From Ramlibacter sp. (lineage in GTDB: Bacteria; Pseudomonadota; Gammaproteobacteria; Burkholderiales; Burkholderiaceae_C), in NCBI GenBank assembly GCA_019635435.1, contig JAHBZM010000001.1, positions 868,001-932,000 of the forward strand: a stretch of 64,000 nt of DNA. The letters run 5' to 3'. The translations under genes and the position numbers were made by a program. The notes beneath the pieces are model-generated. The model was not told the origin of the DNA. It saw only the letters and a program-made list of their open reading frames with translations, and made no database searches. Positions 52,597-60,707 of the stretch are shown here, piece after piece. The first letter of the stretch is position 1. The number at the start of each line of letters is the position of its first letter.

Positions 52597-53715
52597 ATGC
52601 GCCGACTGCGTTTCCTTGCCCTGATCTTGAGTCTCACGGCCGTATGGCACGGTGCGGCCGCGCAGGCCTTGGAGCCGCGACTGAACGAAGAGGTGGTGGC
52701 GGTCCGTAAGGGCGCCAATGGACCGCTACTCATGACGACGGTCTACCGCCCAGACGGTGCTGGCCCCTTCCCGATCGTGGTGATCAACCACCCCAGGTTC
52801 ACGGGAGCGCCTCGCGATCAAGAGCGCTTCAGGCCCCTAGAAGCGGCTTCTTTCTTTTTGCAGCGAGGCTACGCGGTTGTTGTCCCGATGCGACAAGGCT
52901 TTGCCAAGTCCGAAGGGTGGTACGTTGGGATCGGTTGCGACGTTGCGCGGATTGGAATCGCGCAAGCTGACGACATCGTCGGCGCTCTCGATTATTTTCG
53001 AACCCTGCCGTGGGTGGATGCTGGTCGTATTGTTGTCGCTGGGCAGGCGCATGGCGGCTACGCCACTTTGGCATTTGGCACGCTGAACTACCCTGGAGTG
53101 AAAGGGTTGATCAACTTCTCAGGTGGATCGCGGAACACCGAGTGCACGAACTGGCAATACTCTCTTAGTCAGGCTACCGCGTCGTATGGCCATGCTTCAA
53201 AGATTCCATCTTTGTGGCTCTACGCAGACAATGACAGCTTCTTCGGTGGCTTCTACAGGGATATGTACGCAGCGTATGTCGCCGCAGGTGGACAGGCTCG
53301 CCTGATTAGCGCCGGAAATCTTCCGCATGATGGCCATTTCCTCTTCGATACCGACGCAGGACGAGCTGTGTGGCAACCAGCTGTTAGCGAGTTTCTGCGC
53401 GGACTAGGGCTACCTAACACGCCATTAGCGCAATATGCGAAGCACCTGCTAGCTCCACCAGATCGCCCTAAGGCATCCGGGTTCGCAGCGCTCACGGACG
53501 TGGACAAGGTGCCGTACCTCCGGTTCTTCGGCCGCAGCGGTTACAGGAAATTCCTGGCAGCTGAGAAGCCAAGGGCTTTTGCCATAGCAGAAGGCGGTGA
53601 ATGGGGATATGCGTGGGGCGATAAAGCACTGCAGCGGGCACTGGACTTTTGCCGAGAGAACGCCAAGAAACGCGAGTGCAAGCTGTACGCGGTGGATGAC
53701 GACGTTGTTTGGTGA
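52597..53715 (+). CDS. secreted alpha/beta hydrolase (dienelactone-hydrolase-like), nucleophile serine lost
   Basis: 372 residues with a signal peptide cleaved near A-A-A-Q-A (residue 24), so periplasmic. The fold is clear: V-V-I-N-H-P-R-F-T-G at the oxyanion loop, the elbow strand R-I-V-V-A-G, and a His in H-D-G-H-F-L-F near residue 247. At the elbow it reads G-Q-A-H-G-G where the family has G-Q-S-x-G-G: codon 151 is GCG (53047-53049), one base from TCG serine. It is therefore probably not a normal serine hydrolase. Divergent from the XRE regulator. Confidence 0.75.
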   Translation: MRRLRFLALILSLTAVWHGAAAQALEPRLNEEVVAVRKGANGPLLMTTVYRPDGAGPFPIVVINHPRFTGAPRDQERFRPLEAASFFLQRGYAVVVPMRQGFAKSEGWYVGIGCDVARIGIAQADDIVGALDYFRTLPWVDAGRIVVAGQAHGGYATLAFGTLNYPGVKGLINFSGGSRNTECTNWQYSLSQATASYGHASKIPSLWLYADNDSFFGGFYRDMYAAYVAAGGQARLISAGNLPHDGHFLFDTDAGRAVWQPAVSEFLRGLGLPNTPLAQYAKHLLAPPDRPKASGFAALTDVDKVPYLRFFGRSGYRKFLAAEKPRAFAIAEGGEWGYAWGDKALQRALDFCRENAKKRECKLYAVDDDVVW

Positions 53716-53747
53716 CCAAGAAACGCCTATAACCTAGGAGAACCCGT

Positions 53748-54158
53748 TTGAATGCAGACTCATGTCCTCGAATGGATAATCAAGCCGAGCGAACTGTCGG
53801 TTGGAGGCTTGCTCGTCAAGTCGCTGCTTCATCGTTGTATCAAGACTTGGGCGATACCGAACGCGCTGAGTGTGACGAGCTTCTAGCAAGGGGGGCGCCT
53901 CGTGACCTGCGTTCAAGCGAGCGTCCACCAAACGGCGTGAGCTGCCGATTGGCAGTTTGCCAATATAAGGCTGACTGCCAACGTACGGCGTACTGCCAAT
54001 CCGCTATTTTGAGGGTCGACGTATATCGCCACTTCCTGGTCGCTGAAGCCTTGCCCACACTCAGGAAACTCGTCGTTGAAATGGAAGCGGGAAAGGACTC
54101 TTCATTTATTCTCGGTGAAATTCAGCTTCTGGCCGCGCGCGCGAATCGGACAATCTAA
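53748..54158 (+). CDS. hypothetical protein
   Basis: 136 residues from TTG 53748, which has CTAGGAG at a good distance; ATG 53772 is the alternative. No known domain. The C-terminal part (V-Y-R-H-F-L-V-A-E-A-L-P-T-L-R-K-L-V-V-E-M-E) is helical. Codons about 66-85 are made of a TTGGCA/TGCCAA repeat cluster, which gives an odd C/Y-rich stretch and makes the gene doubtful. Confidence 0.4.
   Translation: MNADSCPRMDNQAERTVGWRLARQVAASSLYQDLGDTERAECDELLARGAPRDLRSSERPPNGVSCRLAVCQYKADCQRTAYCQSAILRVDVYRHFLVAEALPTLRKLVVEMEAGKDSSFILGEIQLLAARANRTI
53947..54001. repeat. cluster of TTGCCAA-type inverted repeats
   Basis: GATTGGCAGT (53947-53956) and ACTGCCAATC (53992-54001) are a perfect 10-bp inverted repeat. 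Within it are TTTGCCAA and GACTGCCAA, so four related half-sites are packed into 55 bp. Could be recombinase or regulator binding sites. Not a CRISPR: the units are short and the spacing is irregular. Confidence 0.55.
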
Positions 54159-54163
54159 ATCTG

Positions 54164-54597
54164 TCAAATCAAGCACGCAGGCCACCCTACGATGCGTCGC
54201 GAGTACAGGTCCATCACCGCTGCTGCATACAGCCAGCCCTCAGCTGTCCAGATGTAGGTGAAGTCGGCCACCCACTTCTGGTTGGGACCACCGGCCTCGA
54301 AGTCGCGCTGCAGATGGTTGGGTGCGATGTGGTTCTTGAGCCTGCTGCCCGTATCGCTAGGTAGCCGAGCGCTTCTTTTAGGATGTAGCGCTCCGTGGTC
54401 ACACGGAACAGTTCGCGTTGCAACCGTTCAACCTCCGTGGCAGCCTCACTGCGAAGCGGCCGGTTCGGCATGAGGTCCAACACCCCGCCACGCTCCTGGA
54501 TGACCCACCGCCTGAGCACGCTGGTCTAGATACCCAGGTCCCTTGCAATGTGCGTAGCGATAGCTCCGGGCTGGTACGGCAGGATGGGGGCAGGTCA
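54164..54597 (-). pseudogene. decayed IS3-family transposase (orfA and orfB fragments)
   Basis: Minus-strand text encodes an orfA-like piece (V-E-R-L-Q-R-E-L-F-R-V-T-T-E-R-Y-I-L-K-E-A) with a stop codon in the preceding part. It is followed by an orfB piece (N-Q-K-W-V-A-D-F-T-Y-I-W-T-A-E-G-W-L-Y) carrying the first DDE aspartate region, then truncation at a stop (54164). The outer end CTGGTACGGCAGGATGGGGG-CAGGTCA (54571-54597) is an IS407-type terminal repeat. It stops 4 bp from the next IS element. Confidence 0.8.
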
Positions 54598-54656
54598 GCG
54601 ATGACCTGCCCCCTACCGGCGTACCAACTGAATTGAGGAAGTCCGGGGTTTCAAGG

Positions 54657-55499
54657 TTAATCGATCTTTGTTGCTGATGAACCGGATTGAGCTGCATCGC
54701 CAGCGCGCTGGCGATGCAGCTCAGCGAACCGGGCCGGTGGGATGCGCCCGATGCTGCTGTGCGGTCGGACCTCGTTGTAGTCCTTCCTCCACGCGGCCAC
54801 CGTGGTCCTGGCCTGCCCAAGGGTCTCGAACCACTGCTCGTTCAAGCACTCGTCCTTGAACTTGCCATTGAAGCTCTCGATGTAGCCGTTCTGCATTGGC
54901 TTTCCTGGCTCGATCAGGATGTGCTGGATTCCGTGGCTGTGGGTCCAGGCCATGAAGGCCCGGCTGGTGAACTCCGGGCCGTTGTCGGTGCGCACGGCCA
55001 GTGGGTAGCCGCGGAACGTCGCCGCTCGCTCCAGCAGCCGAGTGACGTACAGCCCAGAGATGCCCCAGTCCACCGAGATGTCCACGCATTCGTGACTGAA
55101 GTCATCGGCCACGGTCAGGAACTTGATGCGCCGCCCATTGGCCAGACTGTCGCTGACGAAGTCCATGCTCCAGACTTCATTGATGGCCTGGGCCTTTTGC
55201 AGTGGCATGCGCTCAGCCGCAGGCCGCTTGACCTTCTTGCGCCGCCGCACCGCCAGGCCCTTTTCGCTGTAGATGCGATAGACCCGTTTGTGGTTGACGC
55301 CGGGGAAGTCCTCGCGCAACAGGTCGTGGACGCGCCGGTAGCCGAAGCGTCGGCGCGCCTGGGCAATCTCCACGATCTTGTCGGTGATGTCTTTGGTCAT
55401 CTGGTCAGTCTGGGGTGGGTGACGGTAGCTGTCGCGGGAGAGCCCCACAAGCCTGCACGCACGCCGCTCGGACAGATCGCATTGCTCGATCATGACCAA
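54657..55499 (-). CDS. IS3 transposase orfB (DDE integrase)
   Basis: 280 residues from an alternative TTG; in the cell it is expected to be made as an OrfAB fusion by -1 frameshifting. HTH_21 region A-R-R-R-F-G-Y-R-R-V-H-D-L-L, then the DDE set V-W-S-M-D-F-V, R-T-D-N-G-P-E-F and Y-I-E-S-F-N-G-K-F-K-D-E-C-L-N. Intact and possibly active. Confidence 0.9.
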   Translation of the reverse strand: MVMIEQCDLSERRACRLVGLSRDSYRHPPQTDQMTKDITDKIVEIAQARRRFGYRRVHDLLREDFPGVNHKRVYRIYSEKGLAVRRRKKVKRPAAERMPLQKAQAINEVWSMDFVSDSLANGRRIKFLTVADDFSHECVDISVDWGISGLYVTRLLERAATFRGYPLAVRTDNGPEFTSRAFMAWTHSHGIQHILIEPGKPMQNGYIESFNGKFKDECLNEQWFETLGQARTTVAAWRKDYNEVRPHSSIGRIPPARFAELHRQRAGDAAQSGSSATKID

Positions 55500-55525
55500 G
55501 ATGGCGTCGCATTTGGCCTGCGGGG

Positions 55526-55792
55526 CTAGCGCTTTACCCCGAAGGCGGTGTTGAGCGCGTGGATGTCCAGATGGGCCTCGGCCAGCAGCTTCTTGAGCTT
55601 GGCGTTCTCGCCTTCGAGCTCACGCAGCCGCCTGGCGTCGGGCACGTCCATGCCGCCGTACTTGGCTCGCCACTTGTAAAAGGTGGCATCGCTGAAGCCG
55701 CCTTTGCGGCACAACTCCTTGATGGGCAGACCAGCCTCGCCCTGCTTGATGAATCCGATGATTTGCTCTTCGGTGAATCTGCTTCTCTTCAT
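55526..55792 (-). CDS. IS3 transposase orfA
   Basis: 88 residues from ATG 55792 (MKRSRFTEEQIIGFIK); a second ATG at 55801 has its Shine-Dalgarno too close. Helix-turn-helix (I-K-E-L-C-R-K-G-G-F-S-D-A-T-F-Y-K-W) and a leucine-zipper tail (L-E-G-E-N-A-K-L-K-K-L-L-A-E). Its end overlaps the orfB frame, which reads on as A-L-A-P-Q-A-K-C-D-A-I. Confidence 0.9.
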   Translation of the reverse strand: MKRSRFTEEQIIGFIKQGEAGLPIKELCRKGGFSDATFYKWRAKYGGMDVPDARRLRELEGENAKLKKLLAEAHLDIHALNTAFGVKR

Positions 55793-55860
55793 GTCCGTCA
55801 TTCTCCTGGTTGACGGACTTCCTGGAATTTAGGCTGGTACGGCTGGGAGGCGGCAGGTCA

Positions 55861-56289
55861 ACTTCTCCCTTACCAACAAGTTTGGGCCGATAGCGCTGGG
55901 CACTGAACGAGTCCGGCAGTCCGCTGGGCGTCGGCGGATTTTCATCTGGTCCTCCGCTGTACGGCGCCCCACCCCCATCCGGGCGAACAAAAATTACTCG
56001 CCCTGGATTGAAATCGCTGACCGCAGCCAAGGGGTCGACAACGTAGTTTCTGAAAAAGTCACCTTCCGAAGCATCCGAGTCCTCCTCAGTTGCACGGGCA
56101 TAGGCGAACAACCTGTCTTCGACATTGTTGAGTGGCAGAACAATGGTGTCGACCTTCGTGTGTTGCAATAGCCGGGCGACTCCGCATCCAATGCGGGCTT
56201 GCCCGTCGCAGTTTTTCTGCCGTGGCTGGACTGTCAGCCTCGACGACTTCTGCGACCTTGGTGAAGAAGCGCCGCATGATGCTCCACAA
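55861..56289 (-). pseudogene. frameshifted, IS-truncated gene fragment of unknown family
   Basis: Two minus-strand frames each look coding in part: M-R-R-F-F-T-K-V-A-E-V-V-E-A-D-S (about 56289-56190), then L-P-L-N-N-V-E-D-R-L-F-A-Y-A-R-A and D-F-F-R-N-Y-V-V-D-P-L-A-A-V (about 56165-55990), running to the IS3 border at 55860. A frameshift near 56190 plus loss of the 3' end to the insertion explains this. Not recognised. Confidence 0.5.
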
Positions 56290-56674
56290 CCGCGTGGCGG
56301 TGATGCCCGATGCGTCCTCAGGATCAAGGCTGCCTGTCGCACGACGGCCTGCCGGCGGTGTCCCTCATCGTCGCTGACAACGGGGAACTGCAGGCGCTGA
56401 AAGCGTCCGTGCGCTCCTGACGGTGCCGTTGCCGAACCACCTGGACAGACACTGCCTACACCGTTGAGGCCGTGGAGGACGATGCTGAACAGCGAGCTCC
56501 TTGAACGCTCTTGCCCGCCGCGAAAGATGTCTCGCAGTTGGGCAAACCGACCTTGTGATGTTTCTCACCATACTCCTGCGACGGAATTCCGGGCTTGCGC
56601 ATCCGTACGCGATCACAATGTGCACGTCCGATTGGGAGGGTCGCCAGTGAGCGGACAAAAAAAGAGGAGAGATA
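56290..56674. other. gene-poor stretch before the hydrolase operon
   Basis: No intact gene. A short plus-strand segment ending at a stop at 56420 (L-I-V-A-D-N-G-E-L-Q-A-L-K-A) reads like the tail of a broken gene. The promoter of the following operon should lie here, but I find no confident -35/-10 pair. AGGAGAGATA at 56663-56672 is the ribosome binding site region of the next gene. Confidence 0.35.
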
Positions 56675-57667
56675 ATGGAAAGAGTTCACTTCGTAAATGT
56701 GTTTCCCGGCGACTGCACGATCATTCAGCACGCCAGCGGCCGCGTGACCATGATGGATATCTGTGATGGAAATGCAGAAACCACGCAGAAGGCGGTGTTC
56801 GAAAGCGCGCAAAAGGCCGAAGGTAAGGTGGCCGGTAACTTTGGGATGTGCAAGCACAACACCAACCCCGTCGACTATTGCGACGCACGCGGGATTACGA
56901 GTGTCTTCCGCTTCATCCTCTCTCACCCGGACATGGATCACATGGATGGCTTCAATCGCTTGGTCGATGAGATCGGCATTTTGAACTTCTGGGACTCCGG
57001 TGCTCGCAAGCCGAAACCGGAATTCAAGCAAGGATCCCTGTACAAGGAAGCCGATTGGGATCGTTACGCCAAAGTGCGAGACGACAATGAGAAGGGCGTC
57101 ACAGCTGTCAACAGGATCGAGGGCGCGAAGTTTTCGTATGCGAACAACGACGACAGCGGTGGGGCTGGCGATGCCCTGAGCATCCTGGCGCCGAGTAAGG
57201 AACTGCTGGCCGATCCGGATTTGGAAGACGACATCAATGAAGGCTCGTACGTCGTCTTGTACCGAAGCGCCGGCGGCCGAGTTCTTCTGAGCGGTGACGC
57301 GCACGACGCGGCCTTTGAGCACATCAAGAAAAAGTACGAGGCCGATGTGCAGGGCTGTGCCGTTATGCTGGCCCCGCACCATGGCCGGGACTCAGGCCGC
57401 TCCTACGACTTTCTGGATTTCATCAAGCCCAAGTTGACGATTATCGGATGTGCCCCTTCACAGCACATCAGCTATGGTGAATGGTCGAAGCGGGGATTGG
57501 ACATTCTCACCAGTAACCAAGCGGGCAACATCGTGCTGGATATCGCCTCAGGCCAAATGGACGTCTACATCGAGAACGAAACGTTCGCGAAAGCCTACCT
57601 GCCCGCAGGAACGCCCACAAAAAAGAACGACATGGGCTACTACTGGCTGCGAACGATCAAGGAGTGA
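56675..57667 (+). CDS. ComEC-like metallo-beta-lactamase-fold hydrolase (operon gene 1)
   Basis: 330 residues, no signal peptide. V-N-V-F-P-G-D-C-T-I-I-Q-H starts the beta-sandwich; the metal motif reads S-H-P-D-M-D-H-M-D-G (His84, Asp86, Asp88, His89), where Asp86 replaces the usual second His. Then L-L-S-G-D-A-H-D and M-L-A-P-H-H-G-R-D-S-G, the latter typical of ComEC/Rec2-type MBL domains. Could be a nuclease or phosphodiesterase; unproven. First gene of a co-directional set: 59 bp to the patatin gene. Lower-GC codon use than the core genes. Confidence 0.75.
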   Translation: MERVHFVNVFPGDCTIIQHASGRVTMMDICDGNAETTQKAVFESAQKAEGKVAGNFGMCKHNTNPVDYCDARGITSVFRFILSHPDMDHMDGFNRLVDEIGILNFWDSGARKPKPEFKQGSLYKEADWDRYAKVRDDNEKGVTAVNRIEGAKFSYANNDDSGGAGDALSILAPSKELLADPDLEDDINEGSYVVLYRSAGGRVLLSGDAHDAAFEHIKKKYEADVQGCAVMLAPHHGRDSGRSYDFLDFIKPKLTIIGCAPSQHISYGEWSKRGLDILTSNQAGNIVLDIASGQMDVYIENETFAKAYLPAGTPTKKNDMGYYWLRTIKE

Positions 57668-57726
57668 GGGCGTGCCCTTCGGGTCGGAAGAGGACGTGCA
57701 ACTGATGAAAGATGCAGGAGGATCTC

Positions 57727-58740
57727 ATGGCAGTAACCGTAAATGGAACTAAAAAGCGGATTGGCCTTGCACTGTCCGGTGGTGGCTTTCGAGCCGCAGC
57801 ATTTCACCTGGGCGTGATGCAAAAGCTCAAGGAGTTCGGTCTCCTCGATGCGGTTGACCTGCTCTCCTGCGTCAGCGGCGGCAGCATTGCGGGCGCCCAT
57901 CTGGCATTGAACTGGGGCAAACCGGATGCGCTGCAGAAACTAGACCAATACCTCGCCAATCGCTCTATCGCCGTTGGATCGGTGATCGGTGGGCTCCTGG
58001 ATCCCTTTGCGAGCCGCCTTGATAAGCTCGCCGATTCGTACGACGCGCATCTGTTCGGCGGCGCGAAGCTGCAGCAGCTGCAGGGGGGGCCGCGCATCTA
58101 TATGAACTCCACTAATCTCGCCACGGGCAACATGTTCTTTTTCGTGGCGGGCGGTGGGCTGGCGACGGAGATGGGTGAACACGAACTCGGCGTAGTCAGC
58201 GCCGACCAGTTCGCGCTGGCGCGGGCTGTGGCAGCTTCATCCGCCTTCCCGCCAGTGTTCCCGCCACTCAAACTGACCGGGCAGGACTACGCGCCGGCCC
58301 ACCGCCTCGACTACGTCACGCTCACCGACGGAGGCATCTATGACAACTTGGGCGTCAACCCAACGCTGCGAACGCGCAACCAGCTTGACTACGTGATCGT
58401 GAGCGACGGTGGCAAGCCTTTTGCCAACGATACGAAGCCCACCGAGGACGGAGCGATCGTACTGAAGGCCGGCCTCGACATCATGATGGAGCAGATTCGA
58501 GGGCTTGAGTTCGACCGGTTGGAACATCGCCACAAAGCCGGTGCAGGTCCGAAACCGTTGTGGTTCTCGATCGACAGCACGGAAGGCCAGGCCCAAGACG
58601 GCGACTCCGTATTCGCCAGCTCGATTGGCACCAACCTCAAGGCGCTGAACGAAGCAGAGCGGAAGGTCCTTGCGCGTCACGGCGCTGCTCTGGTGGAGTC
58701 CCGCATCAAGCGGTACGCCCCCGAATTGCTTCTGGCTTAA
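57727..58740 (+). CDS. patatin-like phospholipase (operon gene 2)
   Basis: 337 residues from ATG 57727, preceded by AGGAGG. Oxyanion motif S-G-G-G-F-R (18-22), nucleophile elbow C-V-S-G-G-S (Ser50) and the catalytic D-G-G (Asp201) are all intact, so it should be an active Ser-Asp lipid acyl hydrolase. No signal peptide or added sensor domain. Patatins cut membrane phospholipids and serve as killing effectors in some defence systems (for example CapV in CBASS); here no cyclase or NTPase is adjacent. Twelve bases before the protease gene. Confidence 0.88.
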   Translation: MAVTVNGTKKRIGLALSGGGFRAAAFHLGVMQKLKEFGLLDAVDLLSCVSGGSIAGAHLALNWGKPDALQKLDQYLANRSIAVGSVIGGLLDPFASRLDKLADSYDAHLFGGAKLQQLQGGPRIYMNSTNLATGNMFFFVAGGGLATEMGEHELGVVSADQFALARAVAASSAFPPVFPPLKLTGQDYAPAHRLDYVTLTDGGIYDNLGVNPTLRTRNQLDYVIVSDGGKPFANDTKPTEDGAIVLKAGLDIMMEQIRGLEFDRLEHRHKAGAGPKPLWFSIDSTEGQAQDGDSVFASSIGTNLKALNEAERKVLARHGAALVESRIKRYAPELLLA

Positions 58741-58752
58741 GGGAGCTAGCCT

Positions 58753-60699
58753 ATGTTCGCAATTTCCGGTGAAGATTTTCGGACGCGCAGTGTCGAAGAC
58801 CTTGCCAACATCCCGCCTTTTCGACGCTTGCGTGGCTACGCGTTCGACCCGAGCCTGTCACTGCGGCTTGAAACCGCGCCCATAAATCACGCGGTGTTCG
58901 AGGTGCCGTGGGAGTCGGGGTTGCGCCCGGGGCCGCGCGGCGAATACGTGGAAGTCGTCGACTACGACCCGGCCAGCGCCGCGTGGTACGACCCCGTGGA
59001 CCTCAACAGCGTCAACCTGCTGGCGCAGGACGGATTGCCGCCATCGGAAGGCAATCCGCAGTTCCACCAGCAGATGGTGTACGCGGTTGCGATGAACACT
59101 ATCTCCAACTTCGAGAAGGCCCTGGGCCGTCAGGTGTTGTGGTCACCGCGTACGAACGACCAAGGCCCCACCGGTTGGCGGGAGACTTTCGTGCGCACGC
59201 TTCGGATCTACCCACATGCGCTGCGCGCGGCAAACGCCTACTACAGCCCGGTCAAGAAGGCGCTTCTGTTCGGATACTTCCAGGGGCCGACCGGCACGGT
59301 GTTCAGCTGCCTGTCACAGGACATCGTCGCCCACGAGACGACGCATGCACTGCTGGACGGCATGCATCGACGCTACGTGGAAGATAACCATCAGGATACC
59401 TTGGCATTCCATGAGGCGTTCGCCGACATGGTGGCGCTGTTCCAGCACTTCACTTTCCCGGAGGTCCTAAAGCACCAGATCGCGCAAACCCGGGGAGACT
59501 TGGAAACGCAATCCCTGCTGGGTGAACTCGCGCAGGAATTCGGCCAAGCGACCGGCCGCTACGGAGCGCTTCGCAACGCCATCGGCGAGTGGGACGAGAA
59601 CGGGCAATGGAGCATGATCAAGCCCGATCCCGCACGACTGGCTGCTGCGACGGAACCGCATGAGCGCGGCTCGATCCTGGTGGCGGCGATGTTCTCCGCG
59701 TTTCTGGCCATCTACAAGGCCAGGACCAAGGGAATCATCCAACTTGCCAGCTCCGGCTCCGGAATCCTCCCGGAAGGCGCCCTGCATCCCAGCCTGATTA
59801 ATGCGCTTGCTCAGGAAGCCACAAAGACCGCTAAACACTTCCTCGGGATATGCATCCGGGCGCTGGACTACTGTCCGCCTTTCGATATCACGTACGGCGA
59901 CTACTTGCGCGCGCTCATCACCGCAGACTACGACATGGTCCCGAATGACAGGCACGGGTACCGCATCGCCTTGATCGAGTCGTTCCGGCGGTGGGGAATC
60001 ATCCCGGAAGGCCTGCGCACGCTCTCCGAAGAGCAACTGCGCTGGCCATACGCCAAGCTCGAGTTTGAAGGCGGTGACGGGAACCAGTGGGACGCTCTGG
60101 CTTCACTCGCCGCCGAACTACGCGACCTGGTCAGCGAGTCCTTGTACTTGCAAGACCGCGAGGCGGTGTTCGAGAAGCTACGCGAGGCACGAGCCAGGGC
60201 CCACGACTACCTTCACGAGGTGTTCAAGGGTAAGTCCGTTGCGCAACGTGAGGCATACAAGGCGGTGACAGGGCTGAACCTGGACCCGCAAGCCGGATTG
60301 AAGGGCTTGAGAATCAAATCGTCCGGGGTGCCCACCTTCGAGGTCCACTCGGTCATGCCAGCGCTGCGTGTCACCCCCGATGGACAGATCATGAAGCAGC
60401 TGCTGATCAGCGTCACACAGCGACTACGCGAACTTCCGATCGACGAGAACGACGAAAGCAAGGGAAAGTTTGACTTCCGTGGCGGCAGCACGTTGATCTT
60501 CAACATGGACAGCAAATCGCCCACCTTGCGTTACGCGATCACACGCCCAATCGATGACGTGCAGCGCCGCACCGCGATCCAGAACTACAAAAGAGAACAA
60601 ATGAGCGATGGCATGTCTTTGCGCGAGGTCTACTTCCAGGCCAGCGAGGAAGACCGCCTCATCGATGAGCCTTTCTGCATGTTGCACGGCGAGCACTGA
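58753..60699 (+). CDS. gluzincin (M4-like) zinc metalloprotease (operon gene 3)
   Basis: 648 residues, no signal peptide. H-E-T-T-H (194-198) with the third zinc ligand in H-E-A-F-A-D (Glu221, Asp225), the HExxH...ExxxD pattern of thermolysin-like gluzincins. The preceding Y-F-Q-G-P-T-G-T-V-F-S-C-L-S-Q-D-I-V-A matches the active-site strand and helix of that clan. The C-terminal 300 residues are unassigned and helical, then a beta-rich end. Intracellular location is unusual for M4-like proteases, which are normally secreted. Target unknown; an operon partner is a natural candidate. Confidence 0.8.
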   Translation: MFAISGEDFRTRSVEDLANIPPFRRLRGYAFDPSLSLRLETAPINHAVFEVPWESGLRPGPRGEYVEVVDYDPASAAWYDPVDLNSVNLLAQDGLPPSEGNPQFHQQMVYAVAMNTISNFEKALGRQVLWSPRTNDQGPTGWRETFVRTLRIYPHALRAANAYYSPVKKALLFGYFQGPTGTVFSCLSQDIVAHETTHALLDGMHRRYVEDNHQDTLAFHEAFADMVALFQHFTFPEVLKHQIAQTRGDLETQSLLGELAQEFGQATGRYGALRNAIGEWDENGQWSMIKPDPARLAAATEPHERGSILVAAMFSAFLAIYKARTKGIIQLASSGSGILPEGALHPSLINALAQEATKTAKHFLGICIRALDYCPPFDITYGDYLRALITADYDMVPNDRHGYRIALIESFRRWGIIPEGLRTLSEEQLRWPYAKLEFEGGDGNQWDALASLAAELRDLVSESLYLQDREAVFEKLREARARAHDYLHEVFKGKSVAQREAYKAVTGLNLDPQAGLKGLRIKSSGVPTFEVHSVMPALRVTPDGQIMKQLLISVTQRLRELPIDENDESKGKFDFRGGSTLIFNMDSKSPTLRYAITRPIDDVQRRTAIQNYKREQMSDGMSLREVYFQASEEDRLIDEPFCMLHGEH

Positions 60700-60707
60700 G
60701 GACTGTC

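Larger units (their letters stand above)
54602..55860 (-). mobile_element. IS3-family insertion sequence, IS407 group, apparently complete
   Basis: 1259 bp bounded by matching terminal repeats that start TGACCTGCC at each end (54602 inward; 55860 inward) and share GTACCA...AGGAAGTCCG. Contains orfA and orfB in overlapping frames. Four bases (GCGA) separate its lower-coordinate end from the decayed IS3 element; the other flank is ACTT, so there is no matching 4-bp target duplication and the surroundings have probably rearranged since insertion. Confidence 0.85.

Noticed and set aside
53941..54005. Possible CRISPR-like array
   Set aside because: Units are only 7-10 bp with irregular short spacing and there are no cas genes; treated as an inverted-repeat cluster.
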